From: Seminavis robusta
Taxonomy: Eukaryota; Bacillariophyta; Bacillariophyceae; Naviculales; Naviculaceae
DNA length: 56,517 nucleotides
Direction of reading: 5' to 3'
NCBI GenBank assembly: GCA_903772945.1
Contig: CAICTM010000615.1
Span: 1-56,517 of the forward strand
Within the stretch, counting starts at the first letter, position 1, and each line of letters begins with the position of its first letter. Below are positions 1 through 10,560 of the stretch, piece after piece. The translations under genes were made by a program, and so were the position numbers. The notes below the pieces were generated by a model. It saw nothing but the letters and a program-made list of their open reading frames with translations, had not been told where the DNA came from and searched no databases.

Positions 1-869
1 CGTGGAATCTAGGCTGCATTCACTGAGCGATGGCTATATTACATAAAACTTAACTAGAAACACGCACTATGGAAACAAAGCGTTTAAATTTCGTCGGTTT
101 GGGTTCCTCAAACTGGCAAAGTACCTTCTCGGCTGGTCGCAGAAATGAAGGCTAGCGGGTGCTTCAAGCAATTGGTTCAAAGCGCTACGATATCGGCTGG
201 AGAGCTTAATTACGTACCGGTAGTACATGTACTAGGTAAAGGCAGCATCCTTCCAGAGTTGCATCCAGTCCTGATCGTCGCCTGAGTAACGACAAGCGCA
301 GCAAAAGTTGTTCAATGAGCATTTAGATTTTTCCCCACTTCTTGCACCGCCTCCATTCATGATGATCGAATCCTACCGTAGCTTAATTCTGGCCAGTGCT
401 TACTGTACGGTACCAGTACCATACCTGGTACCTTCTATCACCGCCACCATCATCCGAGTGCCACCAGCTGCCCGTCGACCCGAGTGTTGTCTCGTAAGTT
501 TTAGCAAGCAATCTGCCGGTTTTGGGCTGCCTTCCAATCGCTGAAATCCTTAGCTGGTGGGGTTTTCGAGCTTTGGTTTCTATTTCACGAAGAGAAGTCA
601 ATGCATCTTTGCTAACAAGGCTAACTTAGCTGGCCCCACACTCAACGCCTTCCAAAAGATCCTGAATAAGCCATCGTAAGTCGTAGCTCTGAGAGAAACC
701 TAATAAAATACAACTTCGCTTCTGATCTTTTGACAGTCGACGACTTCCATCATTGAAGTAAGGCGGTCTCTCAAGCTATATTATCATATCGTACGTTCTA
801 CCTTGAATCCTACAATGCTTCTCCAATAAATGAGCAGATGGAGTCCGCAATTGGCTGGCATTCATTCGT
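1..869. other. Intergenic, no gene seen
   Basis: I see no convincing gene. Short overlapping frames on both strands at about 300-600 show no family motif. The stretch holds GTAC-rich motifs at about 214-235 and 407-432, the first of many such clusters in this window. The window edge may cut a neighbouring transcript. Confidence 0.4.
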
Positions 870-1490
870 CTATGAAGATAGTAACCGTTTTGAACCCTTC
901 TGGAGACCTTCGTGACCATTTGTAGCCTCCGCTTCCGTTTTGGTTCGATATCGATCTACAATTTTCTGAATATCGGCATTGATTTCTGCCACCGTTGGGA
1001 CAGCGGCCTCCAGCCGCACCGCCTTGGCCAGACGGTCACTCAAAAAGCTCAAGTTTGGATCCGTACTGTCATTGTAGGTTGGAGGCTCCCAACAATCGGC
1101 GTGCATGATTTCTTCTTGTTCTTCTCGCTGCAAGTAGTCTTCCATTTGTTGATCTATTTGTTCCTGCAATGCCTGTTGGATTTGTTCGTCTAGTTGACGT
1201 TGAATCTCTTCGGCCATGGCATTGGACTGTTCTCGCAGATAATCGTCGACAAACGAGTCGCTATGGTGGCCGTCATTATTATTGTCGTCGTCTTCGAATC
1301 CATATGTTGCAATGAAGTCGTCCATTTCTTGGAGACCTACATCCGAGGACGCTGCTGCTGCTGCTGTTGCTTCGTGACTTATTGGTTGGTTCCAAACGGA
1401 AGTGCTTTCCCCAGCCGTTCCCTCCTCGTGGTGGAGTTCGGTGTCGACCATTTTTGGCGTGGATTCGTCCGCAGGCTGAGTGCTACCCAT
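870..1490 (-). CDS. Acidic Gln-rich coiled-coil protein, unknown
   Basis: Encodes 206 residues from the ATG at 1490. The frame is open further upstream, but those residues (Cys-rich, no acidic bias) look like leader. Visible parts are an Ala run near residues 43-47, an acidic Asp/Asn stretch around 65-75, and a Gln/Glu-rich segment around residues 85-125 that should form a charged coiled coil. A more ordinary helical segment containing FLSDRLAKAVRLEAAVPTVA follows at about 150-170, and the tail is basic. I recognise no family. Composition bias and an intact frame over a heptad-like segment argue that it is real. It stands alone, with the next gene on the opposite strand about 0.9 kb away. No enzyme motif, signal peptide or membrane segment is visible. 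Confidence 0.55.
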   Translation of the reverse strand: MGSTQPADESTPKMVDTELHHEEGTAGESTSVWNQPISHEATAAAAASSDVGLQEMDDFIATYGFEDDDNNNDGHHSDSFVDDYLREQSNAMAEEIQRQLDEQIQQALQEQIDQQMEDYLQREEQEEIMHADCWEPPTYNDSTDPNLSFLSDRLAKAVRLEAAVPTVAEINADIQKIVDRYRTKTEAEATNGHEGLQKGSKRLLSS

Positions 1491-2393
1491 TATTCTGTCT
1501 GCTTGTCTTTGTGATAGATTGTCCGCGAGGAAATGACAGTAGAGGCAATGCCGTGTAAGACCTTGAGAGTAAAGGCGCTTCGAACAGGGGTATATGAACC
1601 ACAACGTTTCGTTGTGTTTTGCAGGAGGGTTGCGTCTGCCACCAAGATGTCGTTCCTTAGCTGACTAATCCTTTAGATCAACTCGAATGGAGCCAGACAA
1701 TCAGACCACTACCTCAGCGAGAGATCAGGAGACCGTGGTACCGTGGTATGGTAATTGAAATCAATGATGGCAAGACTGCACTTAGGTTTGGAGGTGGATG
1801 GTCTCGGTCCAGTAGTTCGACTGACTTGAGATCGATGCAACCACTTCCAGCTACGGTATCTTAACAATGCTGCAACTTGACCGACAAGCACTCTGTCGTC
1901 TACTAGCTGTTAATCAATGGCTTGCTGTCCGGAAAAGAATGTACGAATGCACTGTATGAGTACGAAGGCCTTTGCATCCAACAAGAAGCGAACGCGCTCG
2001 TCCGAGAGTCAAGTATAGTTTACTAGCTAGTAGCTAGTCTACTACTAGCTAGCTCGGAAGCACAAGCTCAAATAGCAATAATAATGCAATACCATTCCGA
2101 ACATCATGTGCTGCACGGACGGACGACGCATTGGCCATTGGCACTCGTCAACCGATACCGTACACTACAAAACCAACAAGGTCTCAGCGTCTCAGCCTCC
2201 CTTCCAAAGATAGAGCACTGCGTCGGGCGCAGGATAATAGTCTACAGTCAAGATACTGTATCAAGTCTCTCAGAGCTGATGCTTTAGTGTCGCCGACATC
2301 TAGAGTGAGGGACTGTAGTGGCGTTACTTACTACGCACGGATCTTTTCCTGTTCTCCATCTTGGGAGTGTTTTGGGTAGATCCACATGCAGCT
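1491..2393. other. Intergenic, divergent promoter region
   Basis: Lies between two divergently transcribed genes and probably holds both promoters. A low-complexity TAGCTAG-rich patch sits at about 2015-2055. Frames here are short and show no motif. Confidence 0.4.
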
Positions 2394-4676
2394 ATGGCAC
2401 ACAACAACCCCTATGCAAGTCAGTCATCCTCGAATGGGTACCGTCGATTCTCCTACAACAGCAATGCTAACAATGCTAACAACAACAACAGCACCAACAA
2501 TGGAGGATCTCGGTTGCAGCCAGCATCCATATACCATCCACAAGCATCACAGCTATCACAGCAGCAACCCCAAAATGCCCCTCCACCACAAGCACCACCA
2601 CAACAACAACCACCACCACCACAACAGCCACAGTTGGATCAGCAGCAGCAAGCCCTGATTGCGGACCTAAGACGACAATTGGAAGAGAAAAATGAAGATA
2701 ATTTTGATCTCTCTGCCAGTCTGGCGGCCGTGCAAGTGGAAACCAACGATAAAATGGAACTGGCCGAAAAAGAAAGCAAACAGCAAATTGCCAAGCTAGA
2801 AGAAAAATTGAGACGGACTCAGCAAGATGCCAATCGAGCCAGAGCCGCCTTGAAGAAACAACAACAGCAGCAACAACAACAGCAGCTTGCTACGACAAAG
2901 ACCAATGCCCAACAATCTCCACTGCGACAAAATAATATTAGTTCACCGTTGGACCCGAGAGCATCATCACGCTTGGAACACAACAATTCAAAACCAGAAA
3001 CACTGACATGCAGTGCTTCGTCACCAAAACCAGCAGTCAGTCGGTCCAACAATGATCATCCCATGGTGGACGCTGATCCGAAAGCACATACCACTACTGC
3101 TACAAGCTATTCCTCCATTTTGGCCCAAAAATTGCTTCTGGAGTTGCTACCCGAAAGCCATCAAGTACATGCTTTGCTATCATATGCCATCAGTGACGCA
3201 TCCAGTAATTCTTCGCACAGTCCACCACAAGACGATGTCACCCTGATTTGGAATCTCGTCCAACAAAGTGTAGATTGTTCCAATCATCAAGCTCTGGCTG
3301 TTCTAGAGAAAGCACTGCTCTGGAGTCCACAGGGTTGCAACGCATTGGTGGAAGCTGCGGGTTGGAAAATCTTCCAGGAAGAAGAGCCAGATGAAAATAT
3401 GGACAACAACAACGTTTTGGCAAAAACAGGATCCACCATTCGGTTCGCATCCCACAACAATCGGCAACAGGCACGTCTACAGGCCATTGCACTCCAACTC
3501 AAACAACCGCTAGGTTTGATGTCCTCTAGTGCAAGAGGCCCACGGCAACACCACAAGTCATTCAGCCCCAAGCAACAGCTGTTGGCTTGTCAACTGGTGA
3601 CAAAGCTCTCCGAATCCATTGCTTCCAACGACAACAAGGTGTCTCTGGGAATCCTGGCCCGGCTTTTGGCCCACTGTGATGGACAAACCCATCAACCATC
3701 TGTAGCCGTTCTAGAGCCTGCCATGACCGGCATTGTGGCCCGTTTGCAAGCTCATCGTCCAATGACGGACCAAGTACGTGGCTACGATCCATTGCCTCGA
3801 CTGATACCTGCCATCGACGAGGAAATGGAACCGGTGGACGGCGACGACGACAAGAAGACTACTCAATGTGCACGACTAGTTCCAACTAGTCTGCCCTTGA
3901 AAGAACTGGATCCCATGCTTTGTGAAGTCTGCCGTCAAATTCAACGACTGCTGCCGACCAGCGACGACGAAACTGCCACCACGCAGAACGATTTCGTTCA
4001 TCAATGGAGAAAAGCGGTAGTGGCCAATGCCTGTGATATTCTTGAAGGAAGCCTTTTGCCGTTTTTGCTGGATCTGAGCCAAGAACCAAACAACAACAGT
4101 GAGTCGCCGTCGGAGGTTGTCGTGGCGGCATGGCAAGAATGGATCCCATGGTTGTCCGGTCTTGTTCAAGACAAGAATGGACGGCACTTGTTGCGCACGC
4201 AGTTTCCAATAATCATTGCTACTACTACAACAATGCTACAGCAAAAGGCGGACAACAATGGAGCAGACGATTCCAAGCCCAAGGGAGTTGATATCAGCTG
4301 TTCCGCCATGGGAGTAGTTGTGGAAATCTTCTATGCCAGCGCCATGATTGAGCAATGTCAGGGGCGGGATGATGTTGCCCCTGAAATCTTGTCACTCTGC
4401 CGCACTTTACAAAACCAATCCATTCGATGCATTCACAGTTGGTTGCAATGCTACGAGGCTCGCAAACGAAATGAGATTTCCTTTTTGGATTTGGTATCCG
4501 AGTATTTGGAGTTCTACAAGAGTGCCTGTGCTTGGATTTTGCACCAAGGAGACGTGGGGTCTACCTCGGTGGATCCGGACTGTGTGACCATGGTGGCAAA
4601 GCAGGTAGAAGAACTTGTACTGGATGAAGATGAACATTTGCAAGAAAGGGAAAAGTTGTACAAGAAGAAGGGATAA
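2394..4676 (+). CDS. Gln-rich coiled-coil/helical protein, possibly ATRIP-like
   Basis: Encodes 760 residues from the ATG at 2394 (MAHNNPY). The frame has an upstream ATG at 2361, but the conserved-looking product starts here. Order of parts: an Asn/Gln/Pro-rich disordered N-terminus to about residue 85; a Glu/Lys/Gln coiled coil at about 90-175, with a polyglutamine run at its end; a disordered Ser/Thr linker to about 235; then mostly helical sequence of armadillo/HEAT character to the end, finishing with an acidic patch. This layout, with SYSSILAQKLLLELL soon after the linker, recalls ATRIP, the partner of the ATR checkpoint kinase, but the resemblance is by layout only and could be chance. 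No catalytic motif is visible. One uninterrupted exon. Confidence 0.6.
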   Translation: MAHNNPYASQSSSNGYRRFSYNSNANNANNNNSTNNGGSRLQPASIYHPQASQLSQQQPQNAPPPQAPPQQQPPPPQQPQLDQQQQALIADLRRQLEEKNEDNFDLSASLAAVQVETNDKMELAEKESKQQIAKLEEKLRRTQQDANRARAALKKQQQQQQQQQLATTKTNAQQSPLRQNNISSPLDPRASSRLEHNNSKPETLTCSASSPKPAVSRSNNDHPMVDADPKAHTTTATSYSSILAQKLLLELLPESHQVHALLSYAISDASSNSSHSPPQDDVTLIWNLVQQSVDCSNHQALAVLEKALLWSPQGCNALVEAAGWKIFQEEEPDENMDNNNVLAKTGSTIRFASHNNRQQARLQAIALQLKQPLGLMSSSARGPRQHHKSFSPKQQLLACQLVTKLSESIASNDNKVSLGILARLLAHCDGQTHQPSVAVLEPAMTGIVARLQAHRPMTDQVRGYDPLPRLIPAIDEEMEPVDGDDDKKTTQCARLVPTSLPLKELDPMLCEVCRQIQRLLPTSDDETATTQNDFVHQWRKAVVANACDILEGSLLPFLLDLSQEPNNNSESPSEVVVAAWQEWIPWLSGLVQDKNGRHLLRTQFPIIIATTTTMLQQKADNNGADDSKPKGVDISCSAMGVVVEIFYASAMIEQCQGRDDVAPEILSLCRTLQNQSIRCIHSWLQCYEARKRNEISFLDLVSEYLEFYKSACAWILHQGDVGSTSVDPDCVTMVAKQVEELVLDEDEHLQEREKLYKKKG

Positions 4677-5270
4677 GCGATTGTATTTCACACAAACAAC
4701 TACCCAGCCGCTCGACTGGGGTCAACTAGGTTTCATTGATCTTTACCCTTCAGACCCACCAGCTATTAATGGCTAGATTTTCGTGGCGATATCACGGTCC
4801 AAAGCTGGCTCGTACGGTTACAATGAAGCATACTATCACCCCGACGGGCCAATATCAATGCCAAGAGGTGTACCGCTAGACCCACCGACCAAATGAAGAA
4901 CCTGCAGTACTACTAATAGAGAAACCGCAAGACGATTCTGCCAGAGTTTGGTCCGTCGTCTCGTCCCCAGTCATCTCGCCCCCCAGTCGACTACAATTAT
5001 CATCACCAGACAAGCATTGACTATCTATAAAATGGTTGTGTGGACGAAAATCTTGGTTGATTCCTTCGTGCCCGTTTATTGTTCGCATAGACTCCTGGTA
5101 GGTGGGTGTTGGTTTTCATTTTCTTTCTATTGCATAATTTATGCGTGCCCCAATCCAGGGCCCGCCTTGCTAGCATCTGCATCATTTTGGATGATGTGAC
5201 TGCTTAGTCAATATTGGGGTTTGGTTTTGTCGATTGCACTTGGAGTTCTCATCATCTCATCTCCGTCTGA
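4677..5270. other. Intergenic, convergent gene ends
   Basis: Lies between the 3' ends of two converging genes. Only short frames without motifs occur. I see no RNA gene or repeat. Confidence 0.4.
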
Positions 5271-5735
5271 TTATTGCTTCTTTGGCGGCTCTTCTTTGCT
5301 TTTATCTTGTTCGTCTTTTCCAGTGGCCGACACAATGGCACCAAAGGTTTGCGCTGCTGCATTGTTGTCGAAAATGGCCCAGTAGTTGTCGTCTTTCTTG
5401 TACTGTCCCTTGCGGAAATCCCACTGTGGATCCTTGCCGGCATCGACGGACCCAGAGTTCATAAAGGCACCTCGTCGCACTTGTGCATGTGTCAAGGGCT
5501 CATCGCGAGCATTGAGATTGCCAATCCACTGTTGTGCCGCAAAGGGAATCGAGAAAGCGGCCCCCGTAAAGACGACACATCCTGCCAAGACCCAACCGCT
5601 GCCTTTTCTCTGCTGTTCTTGTTCTTTCTGCAACGCCAACTTTTGCTTCTGGGCCATTTGCTTGAGAGGTCGCGGAGAAACGTGCCTCCGCAATTCCCTT
5701 GCTACTTCTGGTGGTAACTTGCTTAGTGATCCCAT
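5271..5735 (-). CDS. Small single-pass membrane protein, possibly mitochondrial
   Basis: Encodes 154 residues from the ATG at 5735 (MGSLSKLPPEVARELRRH). The open frame continues upstream to 6215, but that part is Gly/Arg/Thr-rich with no plausible fold and overlaps promoter-like sequence, so I start at MGSLSKL. A basic, heptad-like helix (about residues 20-45) precedes one hydrophobic segment at about 47-70 (WVLAGCVVFTGAAFSIPFAA). After it comes a hydrophilic domain with RRGAFMNSGSVDAGKDPQWD, which looks like the conserved core. A short basic helix, one membrane span and a small soluble tail suit an organelle inner-membrane assembly or stabilising factor, but that is inference. The C-terminus is Lys/Glu-rich. 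I cannot name the family. Confidence 0.65.
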   Translation of the reverse strand: MGSLSKLPPEVARELRRHVSPRPLKQMAQKQKLALQKEQEQQRKGSGWVLAGCVVFTGAAFSIPFAAQQWIGNLNARDEPLTHAQVRRGAFMNSGSVDAGKDPQWDFRKGQYKKDDNYWAIFDNNAAAQTFGAIVSATGKDEQDKSKEEPPKKQ

Positions 5736-7180
5736 CGTTATTGTTATCTTATCTTGCACTGCTTCTCTGGATCCCACGGTACTGGTAGGGTGGGCAGCTG
5801 ATGTGTTGTGCACTAAAATGGGAAGTGGAAGAGTGCTGTCGCCTGTTGGCTTTTGTTTCTCAGCGGTCGGCGGCGACTGAGTGACGACCCGTGGACAGAC
5901 TAACGGACGAAAAGATGAGTCAGATCTACTAGACCGCACGAATGAGGCATTGGCTTTGGCTTTGCCATGGTCGCTGGATGATGCACCCCGGGAAGTGATA
6001 CCGATACCGGAATAGAAGCTCCGAGTTCTAGTCCCTCTCGCGGTGCAGCACCAAGTACAAGACCCTCTGTGAGCCCAGCACCAAGTGCCATACCATCTAC
6101 AAGTTTTTACCACCTCGATCCCCAATACCAGTCCTTCGGCAACCCCCTCGTTCAACGCTTCAGCCCCCCCAGCTCTCGACCCACCGCATATTCTTGAATG
6201 ATTTGGTGACACCAAGTCGCCCGTACAAGCGGAAAGCAGGTCAGATCAAGGGTCAGATATTATGATTAAAGACACAGGCTCGTCATCAGAAGCGGCATTT
6301 CGATGGCACTCTACAAATGTCATAGAGGGAATTGTTGTGGGTGGCTTCTTTTAGAATGCAGCCAATGAGTGCCATGAAGCGTTGACACCTAGTCTGCGCT
6401 TTCTTTGCTTCAAGGATAGGATAATCATCTTAAAACGAAGAATTTGCGTTAAGAAAGTACATGTAGTGTCTCCTAGCTGTCTCGTCAATAGAAGATATCC
6501 CTGAAACTAGCAGCAGAAGGAGCACTGAGGTTTGATCACCGGCAGAAGCAAGGAGCATCAGAGCATCCAAACATGTGACGGAGGGAGGACTATTTCGTGC
6601 CATGGTCCGAATGAACCCAGATGAAACCTAGAAGCCGTGTTGGGGTACCGGTATCGGGAAGCGGGAAGCAGTCCAGGGCAGAGCTACATCGAACAAGAGG
6701 AGGTGCTTTGCCCCATTTCCGTACCAATTCTGTACTAGTGTACGGTACAGTATCGTACCGGTATGCAGAAAACAGCGAGAGGAACGATCGCTGTCTTTGT
6801 GTCTCTGTAAAGCTCCAGGACCCGGCGACTGAAACAGCTCTGAACCATCATCTACAGCCCATCTATTAATATCTTATCATTATCATCTTTGCAAGGCAAA
6901 AGTGCCGCATCAGAAAGAACTTGAACCGACAAACCAACAATTCTTACAGGAGACACTTCCAATCATTCGAGTTCGGGCAGTGCGTCAGACCTTTAAGTAC
7001 TAAAGCGGTCTTTAAAAACAAGTATTAAATCACCTGCTTACCCACCAAGCAGCCTAGAACTACGATTAGGGCACTATGACTGAATTATGACTATGGGAGG
7101 ACTATGCTAGAATTATGACTATAGGCATTTGTACCCTGTGAAGAAATTGAAACCCATTCCGTCCATGGTTGAAAAAATTA

Positions 7181-7680
7181 CACCATTCTGAGTCGCACTT
7201 GAACAAAGTGCCAGCTACATCATGATGTTCTCCTTCGAAGCTTCGAAGCGGTACGGATTCTGTACTGGAGTTGTACTCGGTTCCAGATTCCAGAGGACAT
7301 CCAATGGATGTGGCAGAGTAAAAAGCTTTGAGTGGCCGTAAGGGTAAAGTGTGCAACCTCCTCATCATTTCTGTTTCTGTACGGTATCATCTAGAGGTTG
7401 AATCACAGAGCAGGAAATTGATGACTGCAGGGTAATCCTGAAGCCGTGAACTTAGAATGGTAGTAAAAAGCATGGGAAGTCTACTAATAGTAGAGCGCTT
7501 TGATGGCTCTGAATCACAGAGCATCAAACTGATGACTGCAGGGTGTGGTTTCAGGTTTCAAGTATCCTGAAGTGGTGAAGATCCAAGCTCTTAGCCGCAG
7601 ACTCTTCCTTCAGCTATAAATCACCATTCTCAGTCGCACTTGAGCAAAGTGCCAGCGACATTTCGCTTTCTCCTTCGAAG
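7181..7680 (+). repeat. Dispersed direct repeat family B, two copies
   Basis: Copies lie at 7181-7240 and 7622-7680 and are about 80 percent identical by eye. They share a CACCATTCTSAGTCGCACTT-like start and a TCCTTCGAAG end. Similarity weakly continues beyond both copies into GTACGGAT- and GAGTTGTAC-containing sequence, but in the second copy extra GTAC-rich DNA is inserted. They are probably relics of an older non-coding repeat or segmental duplication. Confidence 0.6.
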
Positions 7681-8150
7681 TCTTCGGTGAGGCGCTCGCA
7701 CTACAAAATAAATGTAGTTAGTACTGAGTATCGTACCGGTACAGTATACGGTACGGATAGCTGTACGGATTTTGCTGCTAGAGTTGTACCTGTTTACTAT
7801 ATATATCCCAGAGTACAGTACAGTACCAGTACAGTACGGTACAAGGGGGAAGACAATCCTAAGTACTCCAAGCTCCAAGCAAGTTAGGAATCAGTGCTGC
7901 CAGAGGTAAAAAGCCGGTGCAGGGCGCAGTCGGCTGCACAGTCTACGTACTAGAAATAGCCCGTACGAAGTACGGTACCACCGGTAGGGGTGCTGCCTCA
8001 TCATTAAATTTTCCGTATCACTGTTTAATTTCTATGTACTTTAGACACTACGAAGTGATACGATGGCTCTGAATCACAGAGCACAGAGCATCAACTGATG
8101 ACTGCAGAGTGCGGTCCCAAGGTAGTCCTGAAGCCGTGAAGATCCAAGCA
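7400..8150 (+). repeat. Dispersed direct repeat family A, three copies
   Basis: Copies lie at 7400-7450, 7502-7590 and 8062-8150. Each carries GAATCACAGAGCA, then AACTGATGACTGCAG, then a CCTGAAG(C/T)(C/G)GTGAAGATCCAAGC-like end; the first copy is shorter. The second and third are the most alike. No frame is preserved between copies, so this is non-coding repeat DNA. It is interleaved with family B. Confidence 0.65.
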
Positions 8151-9153
8151 CCACTGCGGCAGATTTGATTCTTCCTTCACGAGGGGAGATAGAGCAGCCT
8201 ACCTGATCTCTGCTGACGTTGTTTGGCTATGGCAGTCCAATGTAAGGATGGCAGTCATGCAAGCCCTGTTATAAGTATGGCAACCAAGGTTTTGGGGATG
8301 TTGATTGACCGACTACTATATAGCAGGATATAGCAGGAAGAAGTGGGACCGAGGTGCTTGAGAGTGCTTGGCCCTAAACAGCGGTACGTGCTCTGCATGA
8401 ACGCAAACAGCGAAAGTAACTTGTCTTTAGGAGCCAATTGTAAAGGCAGCAAGACAGAACGGAAAGACTGATGGGTTGCCGAACTGATTGATCCCTAGAT
8501 TTTACGTGCTTCTAGATCTGAATGATACTAACCAGCGGAACCTCTGAGAGGAGAAGGCAGCGGTATACTGCGCTGCACGCTGCTACCAAGGATATCGGCT
8601 CCTGCGGTGTGGCCATGTATTGGTGCAGACACCAGGCTACCGGTGTAGTCTAGCTAATCCAAACAAATGGAATAGTGCTGGAGCTTCTCCAGTGAGCAGT
8701 GAGCGTTTGTCGCGTGTGGCATGGGATTAAAGTTTTACGGTAGATAACTGGCAGCGTTTTCGCTTTGACCTCTTCACTTACTGTGTAAAACGGTGCACAC
8801 CATCATGCATGAGTCACCTAATTGAAGCAATGCACGGAAAGACACATGGCGAGAGGAGTCAAGGAACCAGTGTGTTCCACCCTTCCTTTACTGATTAAGG
8901 ATGTGGGATTTAGCTTGAATCTTGAACCATGTTTCGGACAGAAACTCTTCTCAAGACCTTCATCAGACCAAGAGACTTCAGACCCAGTTGCTCACAAAAT
9001 CAGCCGTCACCTTTTCAAGGCAACATAAAACAAAGATCCCAACAAACCACAAACTCACGAACCAAGAACAACCAACAGAGACACAAAACCACAAAACACA
9101 AAACACAAAACACAAAACACAAAACCACAACCACAAAACACAAAACAATCAAG

Positions 9154-10032
9154 ATGGCAAACTGGTTCGACAACAAGACTCAAGCACCCATGGGCTGGGC
9201 GCAACGACTGCTGCTGGAACAGGAACTAAAGATCCGCAGTCCCCAGAACATCCCGCTCGCTGCCTCTCGAAGGGTATACAGTCCTCTGGCGGCTTCTCGT
9301 CGCGTCTACAGTCCACTTGCGCACCTTCACAACAGTGGCAGTCAATCTCCTCAGCTCTCTCCTGCTCTCATGAACAAGACATTGGCTCAGCTAGAAACGC
9401 AAGCACAAGACTCCCGTCTTCATAAGTTGGCAACTGTTGCCACCAGCACATCCCTCGCCTTGGACTTGGCGCGAAAGCAAAAGCTTCGGTATCAGCAACA
9501 ACAAGAACTCCATCAGAGACAAGTGCAAATCCAGGAACAAAACAGCAACTGTATCACGGAACCATCGAATATCGATGTGGTAAGTTTCAGATTGGCAGTA
9601 TGGAACGACTTCTCCCATACTTTCAACCCACTTGCTCACTTTTTACTGCTATTTCGACTACAGTTGCTTGGCCGTGGCGGACGCTCCAACCATCATGTTG
9701 GCAATGAACGTTTCCGAGAACTTATCCGCAGCAACCGACCACGCTACAATGATCTCCCCAAGCACGAGAAGATCAAGCTAAGTCGTGCCGTTGTTGCCAC
9801 TATCCATGAACTTGGTGGACGCTTCTTGGAGCCAGCCAAGGACGGCAAGTACTATGTGGTGGCTCCCAACAAGAGGGCAGTCGAGAAGACGTCTCAGTGC
9901 TTGCGAGAAAAGCGAGCTGATGGACCCCAAAAGTCAATATCGGCCGCTGCCATGAAGGCTGCCGCCGCCATCAAAATGGCCGCACCCCGCCCCACCTTGG
10001 AGCTTGTCAGAACCACTTCCGGGGCCGCCTGA
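9154..10032 (+). CDS. DUF6824 (diatom LLGRGG) domain protein
   Basis: Two exons, 9154-9579 and 9664-10032, give 264 residues. The 84-nt intron starts GTAAGT, ends CTACAG and happens to be in frame and stop-free, so an unspliced reading gives a longer frame. Splicing joins ...IDV to LLGRGG, which restores the D-V-L-L-G-R-G-G start typical of DUF6824. The domain (about residues 141-225) shows LLGRGGRSNHHVGNERFREL, a basic helix and GGRFLEPAKDGKYYVV. This family is greatly expanded in diatoms; a DNA-binding or regulatory role is often supposed but unproven. The N-terminus carries a perfect protein-level tandem duplication, AASRRVYSPL twice, and a Gln-rich helix. The start is the ATG after a long A/C-rich leader. 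Confidence 0.8.
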   Translation: MANWFDNKTQAPMGWAQRLLLEQELKIRSPQNIPLAASRRVYSPLAASRRVYSPLAHLHNSGSQSPQLSPALMNKTLAQLETQAQDSRLHKLATVATSTSLALDLARKQKLRYQQQQELHQRQVQIQEQNSNCITEPSNIDVVSFRLAVWNDFSHTFNPLAHFLLLFRLQLLGRGGRSNHHVGNERFRELIRSNRPRYNDLPKHEKIKLSRAVVATIHELGGRFLEPAKDGKYYVVAPNKRAVEKTSQCLREKRADGPQKSISAAAMKAAAAIKMAAPRPTLELVRTTSGAA

Positions 10033-10560
10033 ACCAAGAATACAACCGCGAAGATCGACACATATCAGCCAACACAACTCCCAAGCGTTGATGCTGCTAA
10101 GGGACAGCAACACTAGAAACAACTCATAGCCCAACTAGCCAGTAGCACTTACTTATTCCAAGATCACTCATTTGCCGCAAGCAAATCAGGCTGCGTTGCT
10201 GCTGCAGCGGCAGTACCAGTACCTGGTACCGGTACCATTGGTAGAACGGTTGAAGATTGGCAATCTGTTCGCTGCAGCAAAGTATCCGCGGCAACGCAGG
10301 TCTGGTCACGGTATCATCGTCGCTCAAACTAGCAAGACCTGCTTCTGGCGGAACCAGTTGAACCAGCACCGCGCTACAGGTGCGGTAGTTCTAAGCTATT
10401 CAACCTACTCTAGTTATCTACAAGTAAGTAGATAGACTCTTTGCTCAAGGCCAGCTACTCTGTTGCTATTAGCCCTGCATTGTACACCCACAAGGCCCAT
10501 TCTGGCGGAATACACCCAGCAAAATTGTCTACCGGTACCAGAACCTTAGTGATGGTGCAT
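10033..10560. other. Intergenic, convergent gene ends
   Basis: Contains a strong GTAC cluster at about 10211-10240 (GTACCTGGTACCGGTACC-like palindromic sequence) and another at about 10532. It lies between the converging 3' ends of the DUF6824 and TRAPPC8-like genes. No gene seen. Confidence 0.4.

Larger units (their letters stand above)
5736..9153. other. Long gene-poor gap with local repeats
   Basis: About 3.4 kb with no convincing gene. It contains two local repeat families, listed separately at 7181-7680 and 7400-8150, and dense GTAC/ACCGGT motifs at about 6643-6765 and 7730-7845. The A/C-rich stretch at 9050-9150, with repeated ACAAAAC units, is the likely 5' leader of the DUF6824 gene. 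Confidence 0.45.

Noticed and set aside
1194..1514. Plus-strand frame with a polycysteine run
   Set aside because: Mirror of the Ala/Gln-rich minus-strand gene at 870-1490.
2819..3052. Minus-strand Cys-rich frame
   Set aside because: It is the reverse reading of the polyglutamine tract of the plus-strand gene; the polycysteine is an artefact.
5736..6215. N-terminal extension of the small membrane protein frame
   Set aside because: The added 160 residues are Gly/Arg/Thr-rich with no fold or motif, and the natural start MGSLSKL at 5735 gives a sensible protein.
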